Assembly: GCA_013397455.1 (NCBI GenBank)
Contig: VYZB01000537.1
Span: 253,458-317,457 of the forward strand
DNA: 64,000 nt
Reading direction: 5' to 3'
Source: Crotophaga sulcirostris
Taxonomy: Eukaryota; Chordata; Aves; Cuculiformes; Crotophagidae
The translations under genes and the position numbers were made by a program. Below, piece after piece: positions 13,301 to 28,300 of this stretch. Each line of letters begins with the position of its first letter. The stretch's first letter is position 1. Under the pieces are notes generated by a model. It made no database searches and was not told the DNA's origin. It saw only the letters and a list, made by a program, of their open reading frames with translations.

Positions 13301-16300
13301 TTACAATCTCAAATAGCACTTAGAATCATGGAATGATCTGGGTTGCAAGGGACCTCAAAGCCCATCCAGTTCCAACCCTCCTTGCTATTGGCAGGGACAC
13401 CTCCCACTGGATCAGGTTGCTCAAAACCCCATCCAACCTGGCCTTGAACACCTCCAGGGATGGGGCATCAACGACTTCTCTTGGCAACCTGCGCCAGTGC
13501 CTCACCACCCTCACAGGAAAACAGTTTTCCTAATATCTCATCTAAATCTCCCCTCTTTTGGCTTAAAACCTTTACCCCTCATTCTATCCCTACACTCCCT
13601 GGTAAAGAGCCCTTCCCCAGCCTTCCTGTAGGCCCCCTTCACGTTCTGGAAGGACTTTTAGTACAGCAGCCTAGGAAACATTTACATATGCCTTGTGTCA
13701 ACTCTGCCATGAAGACAGCAGCTCCTGTTGACACCAACTGACAGCTGAGGACTGCAAACACCTATAATCATTTCAGCTAGTTCTGAGAAAGGAGACCTGT
13801 CTGCATTCTAGGACTCACAGATAAGGTCTTATTAAATGATGCAGGTAATGGTATCAAACTTGAACTCCTGACAGCTCTCCATTGCAATAACTCATACTTT
13901 GAAGGATCTTTTCTCTCTCCCTCTATCTACATATAAATCAGAAAAATGTAACCAGGTAGCCCTGTGATATGGTTTTGCCATCACCAGATCTGTACTGAGT
14001 TTTCAAGGCCTGAATACCAAGAGTCGCCCTACTCACTCTGAACTTTTCTTGACCTGCCTGTAACTTTGTTTTACTTGGTTCAGCTGTGACAACAATTTCT
14101 CCTGTTGACCAGCTGTCTATCTCAAATTGTTTTACTTGTGTTTATCTTTGTGTAGTACACAGTTTTCTATAGACAGCAGTAACAAGCAGTTGTTCCAGGT
14201 AGAATGAGATGTTTACGACCCAATGTAATAACACAGTGAGATAAATACAGGCAAAGACATGATAGCAAAGACCTTGAGAAGTGGAAACACTGCACACAAT
14301 GTAGAGGACTGCAGGCATGGGATGATAAGAGATGGGGCACAGTCTTGACACTAGACATCTCACAACTATAAACATCTCAATAACAGTCAGTTAAAAAACT
14401 GGCCTGGAGCTGCACTAAGCTGGTTTTAGGGGCTACAAGAAGAAATAATACCTAACATACATAAAGGGCACCATGTAGAATGAATTCTTGTATCAGCCAT
14501 GGCGTGGCCAGCAGGGGCAGGGAAGGGATTGTCTCCCTATACTCAGTATTGGTGAGGCTGCACTTCAAATCCTGTGTTCAGTTTTGGGCTCCTCAGTACA
14601 AGGAAGACATTGAGAGGCTGGAGCATGTCTGGAGGAGGGGAACGGAGCTGGGGAAGGGTCTGGAGCACAGGGGTTCTGGGAGTGGCTGAGGGACCTGGGG
14701 CTGTTTAGTCTGGAGAAAAGAAGACTGAGGGGAGACCTCATTGCTCTCTGCAGCTCCCTGAAAGGAGTGTGCAGTGAGGTGGGTGTTGGTCTCTTCACCC
14801 AAGTGAGAAGTGATAGAACAAGAGGAAATGGCCTCAAGTTGTGCCAGGGGAGGTATAGGATATTAGGAAATATCACTTCACCAAAAGGTTTTTCAAGGAC
14901 TGGAAGAGATATCTGGAAAATAAAAAGAGGAGTAAAATTTGAGTTTCCTGAATATGCGTATGAGGTCAAGAAAGATTGAAGGACTACCCCAGTTGAAGAC
15001 ATCAATTCATTTAACATAGCTAAACCTCAGTTTCTTCAGTTAACAGCACAGGGTTATAGAAAGGATGTGACTACTATTATATCTCACTTCCTTTGACTCC
15101 CCAACATGAATGACTGCATAACCAGCAATGCACTAGAGTGGTCTTTGGCAGGAAACAAGGTGCACTTATATATTACGAAGAAATTCTTCACGATGAGGGT
15201 GGTGAGACACTGGCACAGGTTGCCCAAGGAAGATGTGGCTGCCCCATCCCTGGAAGTATTCAAGGCCATGTTGGATGGGGCCTTGAACAGTGGTGCAATG
15301 GGAGGTGTCCCTGCCCATGGCAGCAGGGTTGGAACTGGATGATCTTTAAGATCCCTTCCAACCCAAACCATTCTATGATTCTACGATTCTGTATTTCAGG
15401 AAGCAGAATGGGCTACTCTGCCTCTACCCCCTTTGTTGTAACGAGCAGCTCCTTTAATTGGTGCACAGGCATTGGTGGCTACACAAGCAAAGGGAAAACA
15501 TTGCCAATGCGCTGACTCCAACACGTAACCGTGTCAGAACCGCAGCAGCTTCACTAACTGGAAGCGTAGACTCAGCAAGATTTAACTTTTACAATTTGTG
15601 TCAGTCTCCTTTATCAGTGAAAGATAGACTCTAGATTAAAGGGAATGAACAGCTCTAATTTTTTAGTCTCAGCCCACAGACCATAATTAAAATTTCTTTT
15701 AATAGTGCTAAATCATTTTTGTTATGAGCCTCGCAGAAGATAATGGAGTTTGATAACTTCTATTCAGATACATAACTCACTATTATTGTTTCTCATCTGC
15801 TAGCAGAGTCCACAGTGATACAAGACTATGCATAATTACTGTGTGATATTGAAACTTCAGTGACAAAGGAGTTTCCTAGCTGTCTGTCCAAGAGAGCAGC
15901 TTCGGTAATACCTGGTAAAACTTACAGTCACTGCCCTTGTCGCTGGGTTAACCTCCTTATGAACAAACATGACGTTCCATTAAGTCCTCTCTCCTAAATT
16001 ATTTGATAACACATCTACTTTGTGAAGGACAGCTTTAAAAGACACCCCACTCCATCATATATCATCTTCTCCTATTTTTCTTCCCTTGTAAATTTAGAGT
16101 CTGTCTGGCAAGACAACAAACACACTCAAAGCCTATCGCAGGGGAGACCGAGGGTGACTCATGGTTATGACAAGACTGAGGAAAAAAAGGACATGGAACT
16201 ACACAGAGACTAAGTTATTAATTTTCTGTTTAATATGAGGCACTTAAGAGCAGGATTGCAGCATTAAATTGTGAACCATTTGAGCAAGGAGCTACTAATT

Positions 16301-19300
16301 TTTTAGTGCTGATATACTGCCACTCTGTTATTTGTACATTTATATGCAAGCCAGTAAATGTGTACAGATTTATTTGGGCCAAAGGGGAGTAAAGCTCCTT
16401 GTCAACACTAACAACTAGTTTTTTGATCATCTGTTCCAAAACCAACATAATGATCCTAAAACTAGTTAAATTTAGCAGCAATTTAGTATCAAGTCTCCCT
16501 ACTCATTCCCCTCACTCTGGATGCACAATTTAGGATCCTATGTTAGCACTGCAGTTCCTTTTTGTCACCTCAACCCCTAACAGTAAATCTCAATTTAAGA
16601 TAATCAGAAGTATGCAAGTAACAAATTAGCTAAAATGTTATTCTTTCGGGACTCCAATAGATAGATTTTTGACACTTGGTTTGTGACCCAGTTTCTTAAT
16701 GCAGCAAGACTTCTGAGATTCTGCCATCTGTGCGTGTGCACCTGACAAATCTCAGAGAGGGTGAAGTAATTCCTCACAAACATTGTGTCTTTTAACCGTT
16801 CTGCCCAAAATATTGCCTCAGGCCTGCACGCATCCTCCATTGCTTCATCAGCAAAGGAGAAGCACAGCATTCTTTTAGGGCTCAGCAGTAGGTGTGCAGC
16901 TCTAGACAAGTCCCACTACAAGCTTCAGATAAAAGGAAAGCACATGGATGAAAACCTGAGTATACTGACACAGCAGGGAGACGCGGTTACTGAAGAACAA
17001 AAATAAAGGTCAGGAAACTTTAGGAAGCCAGCAGTAGGATCCATCTGACTAAATGCAGGTGTGAAGGGAGTGTTGGGTGTGGTTTATGTACGGACAGTGG
17101 ACTTGATAGAGGCAGTGGAGTTAAAAACACAGTTCATCTCACTAGTCATATCTCCAGTGATGGTGATGCAGCCCACACAGCAAGTTCACCTGTGTCATCA
17201 GCAGCTGCAAGCTGGGCAGAAGCCATAGGATGTCCCTTGTGTCACAAAGTGGCTATGTCTAGGCAGCTGCAGCCATAGTCAAACTGCCTGAACTCTTCCC
17301 CAGGACAGTTCTCACAGAATCATAGAATGCTTTGGGTTGGAAGGGACCTTTACAAGTCATCCGGTCCACCCCCCCTGCAAAAGCATGGCCACCTTTAACT
17401 CAATCAGGTTGCTCAGAGCCCCATCCAACCTGACCTTGAATGTTTCCAGGGATGGGGCCTCTACTATCTCCCTGAGCAACCTGTTCCAGTGTTTCACCAT
17501 CTCCATTGTAAAAAATTTCTTCTTTATATCCCCTCCCTTAGTTTAAAACCATTACTCCTTGTCCTGTCACAAAAGGCCTTGATAAATGCCTGTCCCCATC
17601 TTTCCTGTAGCCCCCTTTAATTACTGAAAGGCTGCTTTAAGGTCTCCCTGGAGCCTTCACTTCTCCAGGCTGAACAAGCCCAACTCTTTCAGCCTGTAAC
17701 TCGTAGGCGAGATGCTCCAGCCCTCGGATTATTTTTGTGGCCCATGAATGATTCATTCAAAAATGATTCAGCAATAAGCAATCCTTACCTCTATTTCTAA
17801 GTGAACACAGGTTGCCAGACCCTCTCTGGCAATTGATTCTACAGTGTCTCTTCCAAGTCCGTAGTAATAGCCACTGTATTTATAGGTGGCTATAAACTTC
17901 CCCTGAAATTCAAAACAGCAAGTGCAATGAGGAAATATTTTAAGGGAAACAACTTCCTTAAAGGAGTGTAATTGCTCTGGACTTCCTTGCTTGCCCTCCC
18001 TGAAAAGTTTCTCCCTGCCTAAATCATCAGTGGTGATGAGGCCAATGGGAACACAAAACTTGCAGGGAAGAGCACACAGGGGACAGGCTTGTACAAAAGT
18101 TTTGTTACAAAAGTTGTAACAAAACACCAGTGTCTTGAAAATGAGCTGCTGACAGGTTACAGCTTTCATTCGTTATTCATACACACTGTAAAGAAAGCAA
18201 AATCTAAAGCAAGGGGCATCTTTCTTTCCAAATTACATCAAACCATATGGCCATGCCGTACAAAAGAGAAGATGCCAAAGAAAAGAGAGGACAGAAACAA
18301 ATCTGCAAGGGGAATGTATAATTGGCCAAGAAATTTCAAAGTTAAAACCTGACAATTGAAACTCTGGTTCCCAGCAGCACGTCTACAGAGAGATGTAAGC
18401 AGATTATATTCTTTTGAAATTAAACTACTTGATTACTGAGAGTTATCATTAAGGACCAAATCAGTTGCTTAAGTCTGTGTTGGCTCCCTCACTTGTATAT
18501 GTGCAAATAATGAGCTCTGTTGCAGCTTTGCAAGCCAAAGTTTTATTGCAGAAACAATAAACATCAGAAACAGTAGCTGGAGGCACATTGCCTTCAGAGA
18601 GAAGCACAATGCCTTTAGGGTGAATTTGCTAAAGTTTAAAAGACTGCATTCCCTGCAGGGTTGCTGGAAGGTTTTGAAAAAAGAAAGGAAAAAAAGATGG
18701 CAGCTATTTGAAAAGGTATCGAGCTATCCAGCTATTTGCATATCGAAATAAGTTTATGTCATATTAAACAACTGCTTAAAGGTTACTACTGACCATTACA
18801 CCCATTTAATGGTCTCTATGCATTCATATAGGAGAAAAAACGGCACAAATATACAAGGAATTTGTGGTTTCTATCTATGAACTGAAACCACATAACTGTG
18901 AGTGAATAAGCATGCACACACAGACTCAAACTTAATATAAAACCCCCACAAAATCAGGCCTGGACAGAAAAGTTGAATTCAGTCTGGGTGTAGGAAATAA
19001 GCCTTCTAGGATGCTACTTACTGTGTTCACCATTTCCTCAAATGCTTCTTGGGAAACGAAATAGTAATCAAGTCTGTTTTCTTCACCAAAGTAAGCTGCC
19101 CTGGTAGTGTGACAGGGACTGGAAGATATATGGGATAATAAAGAAATAACCTGTTTTCAATCACAGAAGCAGCTAGGGAATAGGAGGGGGGAGGAAAGGA
19201 GAATACTACAAATCATCTTATTTTTAAGAAGAGAAGATATATGAGAAATATAAAGAGGTGCAAATCATACCGCTAATGCCGCATATTTGAAAGATTAACC

Positions 19301-22300
19301 CATAAATAATAAAAAAAAAGTTTAAATGTAACATTCCATTTTGGCTATAAATCCCCCCCGGCCCAGGACAGCCTGAACTGAAGCTGTCACCGCACCCCGT
19401 AATAGAGAAATGATGAAACCATTTTTTTCCCCTGTTATGTCAGCTTGTGGATGATATAAAGTAGAATCCTAAATATGAAAGAGACTAGGAGTTAGGCTGA
19501 ACTGTGAGGTTAAGGAAGAGATATAAAGACCAATCTTTAAATAGACCCCTAATAGTAAGGGGAGAAACAATCCTGAAGCCGGGGCGATAAGTGGGATATA
19601 AGGCAGGGAAAGTAATTGCCTGCCACCACATGAGGACAAGAGGATAAACCTCAGTTACGTGAGCTTACTACCAGGATGGAACACTGAAAAAAACCCCAAA
19701 TGAAACCAAAAACTTGCAGCTAAGTCAATGCAGGCAGCAATTTTAGACTAAAGTATGCAGTGCCTTATGTTTTATCTTAGAAAATTATATTTTGCTACTT
19801 GTTTCTGCTTTGATTTTAATTTTTATGTTGTAGGATAACAGGAACAAAAGTGTAATGTGGAGCTTTGGCACTGATTCACACCAACACCATTTTAACTCTG
19901 ATTTCTGCTGCATTGTCCTGGAAAATATGGTAAAAAATACACCACCTACCTGTATCCCACCTAACTGGTCACTTCTGATCAGGTACTCAAGGTGGCTGAG
20001 TTATAAGGCTGAGTTCTAAACCATTAAGAAGTTCAGTCTATAATGCAGAGCTTGACAGATCTTAACTATCACAGCACTAGAGGGTGCCACCTTTTATTAT
20101 CAATGGCAAATAAGAACACTGTGCACATGGATTCTGTAAAATCTCACTTCAAAGGCCTGCCTGATTTTTTTTAAGATATTATGAACGCATCCAGCTTTAA
20201 AGGTCATTCCTGAGCACTAGCCAGATGGTTTGAGGGCCCAATTTCACTTTATTTTTTGAAACACTTTTAAACGTTACAACCCTTTTTAATTGCAAGGCCA
20301 TGTTTACATTCAAACTGCCAGGGAATCTTGCATGAAATACATTTTTAATGAGTGGAATGTTTGAAATTTAAAAGTGTAAGCCATAAAATTGCTTAAATCT
20401 CCACTGAATAATTAAAACACAACTTTGCTTTATGGTTGCAATTTTCTGCTCTGTTAAGATTCTGTCTCTCTCCTTTTTTTTTTCCCCTCACGCATAAAAC
20501 TTTAAGGAAATAAAATACACAACATAAAAACAATGCTCTTAAAAAAAAGCCACATAGTGCTTGGAAAATTTCAATTGGCGTTCAATTAGTTCATAATTTC
20601 CAATCTAGTCTTTCAAAACATAGCAGTTGCTTTAAAGAAAGGCAAAAAGTCATTTTTCTAGTCACATAACCTCACAGATCTTGTCTTAAAATGTCCTTTC
20701 AGCTTCCCAGTTTAATGACCTAATCCAGCAAGTGGCTGCAATCGGAGTCAGAGCAGAAACTTATAAAGGCTCCCTCATCGTGGTGCGTTACGTTAGAGAA
20801 GAAGGCTACTAATAGACATCGCACCGACACGCAGAGCATGGTGCTGTGATGCTAAGAATGCTGAGAAACCCTTCCCACATATGCACGTGCCTTACAACTC
20901 ACCACCTAAGTACATACAAATACAGACCCAGGTCCTGTGGAACTGTGGCCAAAATCTGGCTAAAAATGAATATATATATTTGTGTACTAAAAATCTGTGA
21001 AAACAGAGGACAGAAAATATAACACGAACACAGACCAGTGCTGAACACCATGTGCTATGGAATGGTTGGACACGAAGAATAGCTTACCTAATTTTAGGTA
21101 ACAGTGGTGATCTAGCTTAGCCAGACTTTGCACCAACTGCAAATATGTAGGTACCTCCAGGAAGTGATTCACAAGGACATGGATTCGAGGGCATGGACTC
21201 AAGCTTGGTCAGGGGAGGTTTAGGCTTGATATTAGGAAGAGATTCTTCCCTGAAAGGGTGATTGGCCATTGGAATGCGCTGCCCGGGGAGGTGGTGGAGT
21301 CACCAACCCTGGAGGGAGGTGTTTAGGAGGAGATTGGAAGAGGCACTCAGTGCCATGGTTTAGATGATGAGTTGGTGTTAGTGTTGGGTTATAGGTTGGA
21401 CTCGATGATCTCAGAGGTCCTTTTCAACCTTGTGATACTGTGTGATACAAAAGCTCCATTGGAAAGAGAGACTTTCTCTTCACTAAATACACAAGGAGCC
21501 CAAGGTGATGAGGATCATAATTCAGGCCTTTCCTATAGGGAGAATTAGTCCTCCCAGCAGGTGGTGAAGTCTGAAAGGTGCCATTTGCTTTGATAACACT
21601 GCTCATAGGATAATAAACTGGTCCAGCAATTGCATTTTCTTCCTTTCCATCTTCTGGATGCAGCCTGCACATGCATGCTAATGCATTTATATGCAGGTAC
21701 ATCACAAAAATTAAGAGAAATGCATACATATCTAAACAGATGCTTAGGTTGAGGGGCATTAGTGAGCATAGATAGAGCAGATCAATAAAAGGAGCACTAA
21801 ATGACACATTTTTGTTTGTTTGTTTGCTGTTCACCTTTGAAAAGATCATGATAACTTAAACAGCTTTTCTTTTAAGAAAGTATTTGATGACTTCAGGCAA
21901 TCAAGCCCTGGGAAGAGATAAAATGCATAGCAATGAATGTTTATGGGTTGTCTTTAACTTTTAACTTCCAACAACAAAGCAGCAGCAATTCTAGCCTCGA
22001 TCGCTTGGTGTTCTTTTAAACTTATGGAGCCAACTTACCCAAATCTGAAGAAATTGTTGAACTGCCTGCAGATCTTATGAGTGAGCTCTCTCTTGCCACA
22101 GGCCAGAGGGCCAGCTAATACCAGCATGGGGTAGGGAGCATCAAGGCTCGGTAAAGTGCTACAAGAAAGGAAAACAAAGAGCCATTACGTTACCTACAAA
22201 TGAAATCTTCAGCAACTTTGTCTTCAGCTTCTGCAGAGACATTTTCATCATTTCATAGAATCATCTGCTTGGAAAAGACCTTTGAGATCATCGAGTCCAA

Positions 22301-25300
22301 CTGTACCTTTCTAATTACTAAACCAGAACCCTGAGGAACTCATCTACCCATTTTTTAAATGCCTCCAGGGATGGTGACCTGACCACCTCCCTGTGCAGCC
22401 TCTGCCAGTGCCTGAGAATCCTTTCAGTAAAGAAATTTTTCCCGATTTCTAATCCAAACCTGCCTTGCCACAACTTGTGGTCATTTCCTCTCCTCCTATC
22501 ACCTGTTACTTGGGAGAAAAGACCAACCCTTACCTCGCTACAACCTCCTTTCAGGGAGCTGTAGACAGTGATGAGGTCTCCCCTCAGCCTCCTCTTCTCT
22601 AAGCTAAACAGTCCCTGTTCCCTCAGCCGCTCCTTGTAAGACTTGTTCTCCAGCTTCACCAGCTTTGTCTCACTTCTCTGGACGTGCTCCAGCACCTCAG
22701 AGTCCTTCTTGCACTGAGGGGCCCAGAACTGAACACAGTACTCGAGGTGTGGCCTCAACGGTGCTGAGTACAGGGGCACAATCCCCTCCCTGGTCCTGCT
22801 GGCCACATTGTTTCTGATGCAGGTCAAGATGCCATTGACCTTCTTGGCCATGTGGGCCACTGTTGGCTCATGTTCAGCCGTTGTCAACAAACACCCCTGG
22901 GTTCTTCTCCTCCAGGCAGCTCTCCAGCCATTCTTCAGTAACGCTGCCTGGGGTTGTTGTGTCCCAAGTGCAGGATTCAGCACTTGACCTTGTTGAACCT
23001 CATCCCGTTGGTTTCAGCCCATGGATGCAGCCTGTCCAGATCTCTCTGCATGGCTTCCCTTCCTTCAAGGAGATCAACACTATCGTCCAGCTTAGTGTCA
23101 CCTGCAAACTTATGAAGGGTATGTTCAATCCCCTCGTCCAGATCATCGATAAAAATATTGAACAGGACCGGACCCAGCAATGAACCTCGGGGAACACCAC
23201 TTGTCACTGGCCTGCAACTGGATTTAACTCCATTTACCACCACCCTTTGGGCCCAGCAATCCAGAAAGTTTTTTACCCAGTAATTTCAACCAATTTCATC
23301 TGTCTGTTGCGCTGTTCATGTTGTTAACGGTTCAGACAAAAATGAGGAGAAGCGTGTGAGCTGTTTGATATGCCCTAAACATAAAAATAGCACAAAATAC
23401 TGCATTAAAGACCCCCAGGTCTTTTGTGCAAAAAGAATAATGTTATGTCTGCTATAATCTTTTCCAATTTATAGACTTTTCTAAAACTCCCTTTGCAGTG
23501 ATGGTGTTGCTGGGATTTGTTTAAGACTCTTCCAAGTCTATCGCAGAGACAGTAATATTTTAATGATGAGGATAATAAGTCTAGCACAAACCTGGACTCA
23601 GTCCTACAGACCTTTACACACTCCTGCATGACTCTTGCTGACTTCCATGGCCTTGTCAGATGAACGTGGAAAGTTGTAAAGAACTCTTCAATTCAATACA
23701 ATGAAAAACACTAAGATCCTTAAACTCCACTGAACACAAATAACACTACAATAAAAGAACCTAAAGAGCTGCAAAAATACAAAGCCCTCGATTTTCTCCA
23801 TGCTGAGTGGATGGTTAGATCCTCATATTTCTACTTCCAGCTTTAAATACTAGAATGAACAGCATTTTTGCACTTATGACTGTCCAGCAATTTATTCCGA
23901 CAACTAAAAATGGAATGCAACTTCGGACTCTCATTTTTAAATCTCAGCTAGATCTTAAGATGATGCCACTTGATAATCATAGAATCATAGAAAAGTTTGG
24001 GTTGGAAGGACTCGCAAAGTCCATCCAGTTCCAGTCTGGTCTTGAACACCTCCAGGGATGGGGTAGCCACCACTGGTCAGGGTAATCCGTGCCACGGCCT
24101 CCCCACCCTCCCAGGAAAACATTTCTTCCTAAGATCTCATCTAAATCTCCCCTCTTTCAGCTTAAAACTGTCCCTCCTTGTCCTATCCCTGCACTCCCTG
24201 ATCAAGAGCCCCTCCTCAGCTTTCCTGTGGCCCCCTTTAAGTGCTGGAAGGAATAATACGTCAGAAGTAGCTGAAATAACTTCAAACACACTTATTTTTA
24301 ACTATTAAAAAGCTTTAACTAAATTTAAATTTTCAAGTGGAAGAAAACCACCAATGTAAGTTAAGCTTCCATTTCATGTGATTTAAAACAGATGAACACA
24401 AATTCCTGAAAACAGAGTATATTTATTTCTTTTACCTTATCTCTTACGAGTAACTAACTTTATAAGAAGCAATGATAACCGTCCAACATGAGCATGGAGC
24501 AAAAAGATTTCTAAGTATTGGCTTTACTCTGAGTCCAGGTTCAGCAAACCAGCTTTACTTTCTACCAGATTAAATCTATATAATGGATTTGGTGCTTCAG
24601 AAGCACTAAAATCATAATGCAATTCAGTCTCCTAATTCTCCTGTAAAGTACTATTCTTGCAGAAGAAATTACAGCTACATGTGAAAAATTAAGCGACTGG
24701 CTCGAGTCTGTACATAACTGTGAAATGAATCCAGATCCTGGTTCAGTTTTCTGTCCACTGGACTATTTTAAAGCAGTACAGCAGAAGAGTCCTTGGCAGA
24801 CTGAAGGATTTCTTTACTTACTGTGGCAACTGGTGATGTTTATAAAACATTAAAAGTCAGGACAATAAGCTTATTAATATAATGCATTAAAAATATTGGA
24901 GAAGGTTAAAAATACATCTTAAAAATCCTTATCTGAATCTGTTATGTTGAGACATTCTGATCAATTCTGGAAATATCTTCCTCCTCTCTTGATGATTTGA
25001 GCTGTTCAGACTCTTCCCCTTTTCTGACATTTTATGGTAAGGAAAAGACCAACATGATCCCAGGAGGAATTAGTGATGGTTGTGGATACTACAAGTGCAT
25101 TATTATAAACAAACCACTTCAAAGATAGGAATTCCAGGAAACACCCTTAGTGACCAGAGATTCAATATTAATCAAGATGCAGCAGCAAGGTTCTTACTCT
25201 TGCTGAAGGCCACGCCCTTTGTGGATAATGATGTCAGGGTAGGTCTATGAGGACAGAACCTTTATCTTCAATCCAGTTTTAATATATTCTTTCTCTGTGC

Positions 25301-28300
25301 ACAGAACCTGGTACACACTTGCAAATTGCAGAATTCCACTGTCTTTTCTTTTACAAGGAAGTGTTATAGCCAGTAATGACACAATACATGATAGAATCAT
25401 TAAGGTTGGAAAAGACCTCTAAGATTGTACAGTCCAACCATCAGCCCAATCCCAACATGCCTACTAAACCATGTCCCAAAGTGTCACGTCTACACATCTT
25501 TTGAATCCCTCCAGGCATGGAGACTCCACCACTTTGCTGGGCAGCCTCTTCCAGTGCTTCATCACTCTTTCTGTAAAGAATTTTTTTCTAATTTCTAATA
25601 ATACACTGCTGTGCAAGATTAATGCATTTCAAGGCCAGAAGGGACTACTCTGATCATCTAAGTCGGAGTCTCCTTATCACACCAGCAACAGGATTTCCCT
25701 GCGTTAGTTCTTGTTTCAAGCCTGATACCTGGGGTTCCATTAGAGCATATTTTAATTAAAAACGTTCCAGTTGTGAAGAATTCTTGGTACCCTTGGCGAA
25801 TTGTTCCAATGGTTAATTACCTTCATTGTTAAAAATAATCATGCTCTATTTCTTCTCTGAATGAATTTATCCTCAATAGCCAGAACCAAATCTCATCACA
25901 CGCTTGCCCAATAGACTGAAGTTCCCTCTGCTATTTAGTTTCTGCTCCCCATGTAGCAGTTATAACTTTGATCAAGCCACCTTTTTAGATGTCATGTGCA
26001 TTTATAGTAGGGGAAAAGTAATATTGTTCAGTGGTGTGTTACCATGTCATTAAAGAATCACAAGGCACACAGAGAGAGGGAATGGAATAAGAAACTTAAT
26101 GCTAATGTTTTCTGCCTGTAGACTGCACAGCAATGTAACTTTTTGCTTTGCTTTCAGGTTTTATTTTTAATAGAGATATTACTAAAAGAATTAATTATAA
26201 TCTCATCTAAAAAGATGGATGCAAATGAACTATACCAATCTGGTTCCAATAAACATTTTATAGTGTAGAAGACTGTAACACATCATCATTAGGAAGATTT
26301 CATTAATGACTGTGTTGTGTGCTTTCCAGCTGAGCACGGGCAAACATTCAAAGCATCATTAACAATTTTGGTCAGCACCATAAATGCTGGTCTGTGTGTT
26401 TATATGTTTGTGTATGCAATACCTCTGACAGAAGACAGAATTATTGCTTTCCAGCAATGAATATACACATACACAATCCGATAAACAAATATTTAAATAG
26501 AGCCTGTGTCTGCATTGGAAGAAATCCATGCCTTTAGGTAAAACTATTGTGCTTTTTCTTAAGAATTCTCCAAGTCTGCCAAACAGTAGATAAATCTTGG
26601 GGGTTTTGTTTTCAATAGGCTGTTAAGAATTCTCAGAGCTATCATCACCACTGGGATAGTTCCTGTCTTTCATCGACAATACGAGAAAACACAAGACTCG
26701 TAATAAAGATATTCTAAAGATATAAATGTCTGAGTTACTAAGTCATTAAATCAGATTACTCAGTTATGATTACTTGTCAATGTGTGCTCACAGCCCAGAA
26801 AGCCAACCATGCCCTGGGCTTCATCAAAAAAAAATGTGGCCAAGTAGGGCAAGGGAGGGGATTCTCCCCCACTACTCTGCTCTGGTGAGACCCCACCTGG
26901 AGTCCTGTGTCCAGTTCTGGAATTCCCAAAAGAAGAAGGAGATGGAACTGTTGGAACAGGTCCAGAGGAGGGCCACGAAGATGAAGAAGCATCTATGCTA
27001 TGAGGACAGGCTGAGAGGGTTGGGGTTGTTCAGCCTGGAGAAGGCTCTGAGGAGACATTATACCAGCCTTCCAGTACCTGAAGGGGCTCCAGGAAAGCTG
27101 GGGAGGGACTTTTTCCAAGGGCCTGGAGTGATAGGAAGAGGGGGAATAGCTTTAAGTTGGGAGGGGGAAGATTTAGATTAGACATTAGGAAAAAATTCTT
27201 CACAATGAGGGTGGTGAGACACTGGCACAGGTTGCCCATGGAAGTAGTGGCTGTCCCATCCGTGGAGGTATTCAAGGCCAGGTTGGATTGGGCAGCCTGG
27301 TCTAGTGGGAGGTGTCCCTGTGCAAGGCAGGGGGTTTGGAATTGGATGATCTCTAAGTTCCCTTCCAACCCCAAGCATTCTATGATTCTATGCTCCTATG
27401 ATTCTATGAATTAAGATGTCCAAAATGGTGCTAAAACAGGGTGTGGGACACAAAAGTTGGTCTCAATACCCACTGTAGCCAGCGTAATCATAAACCCCCT
27501 ATATTTCATAGTACTTCTGTCAAAGCATTTTCCATGTATTCATCAAGCAAATATCGTAACACACCTGCAGGGAAGTATGGTCATTTCCATTTTCTAGATG
27601 AGAAATGAGACCGAGAGAAGTCACTTGGTACAGTAATGGCAACACTGGAAAAAGAACATTCATTTGCCTCTCCTTTCTGTATTTTAAGTGGTAGCCAGCA
27701 TCAACTCCTCCCAAAGGCAGAAGTAGCTGGACTTCTCCAAGCACAAACTTGAAAATTTCAACCTTATGAATATAAAATATGCCCCGAAGGCACAAAATAA
27801 AGTAATTTTGTTCACAATGGGACGCCAACGGTGTGAAGAGCAGGAGTAGGCAGGATAGGAAGAAGATATGTTGTACAGCTCTCTTCTGCCTCTTGGGATT
27901 TTTAAATTGCCTTTGGGTATTGATAGGAATTTTGCATCTTTCATTTATGGTGCAAATGGCCATCTGTTTCAACAGATTGTTTAAAAGAACTGGAGCTGTG
28001 GACAATCTGTCTCAGACTTTAGGGGTGAATGACTAACTTCATTTCATAATCAATTTCAACCAAATAAGATTTGCCTCATTTCCAGGCTGCTAGCAGTATA
28101 CTATGGAACTTCTCCTCTTCGCTGGATTAATTTAAAGCTGGGAGAGGGACAGAAAAATGTCCCTCTAAACATGACAACATATTCTGCTTTACTTGAGTGC
28201 CACCCTCAGGAGCAGATGCGAAGTGGAGGTACGCTTACCTGTCAAAGATCCTCTGGGGCTGCCGCATGCTGTTCATAACATGAGTCATATGGTCTTTAGC

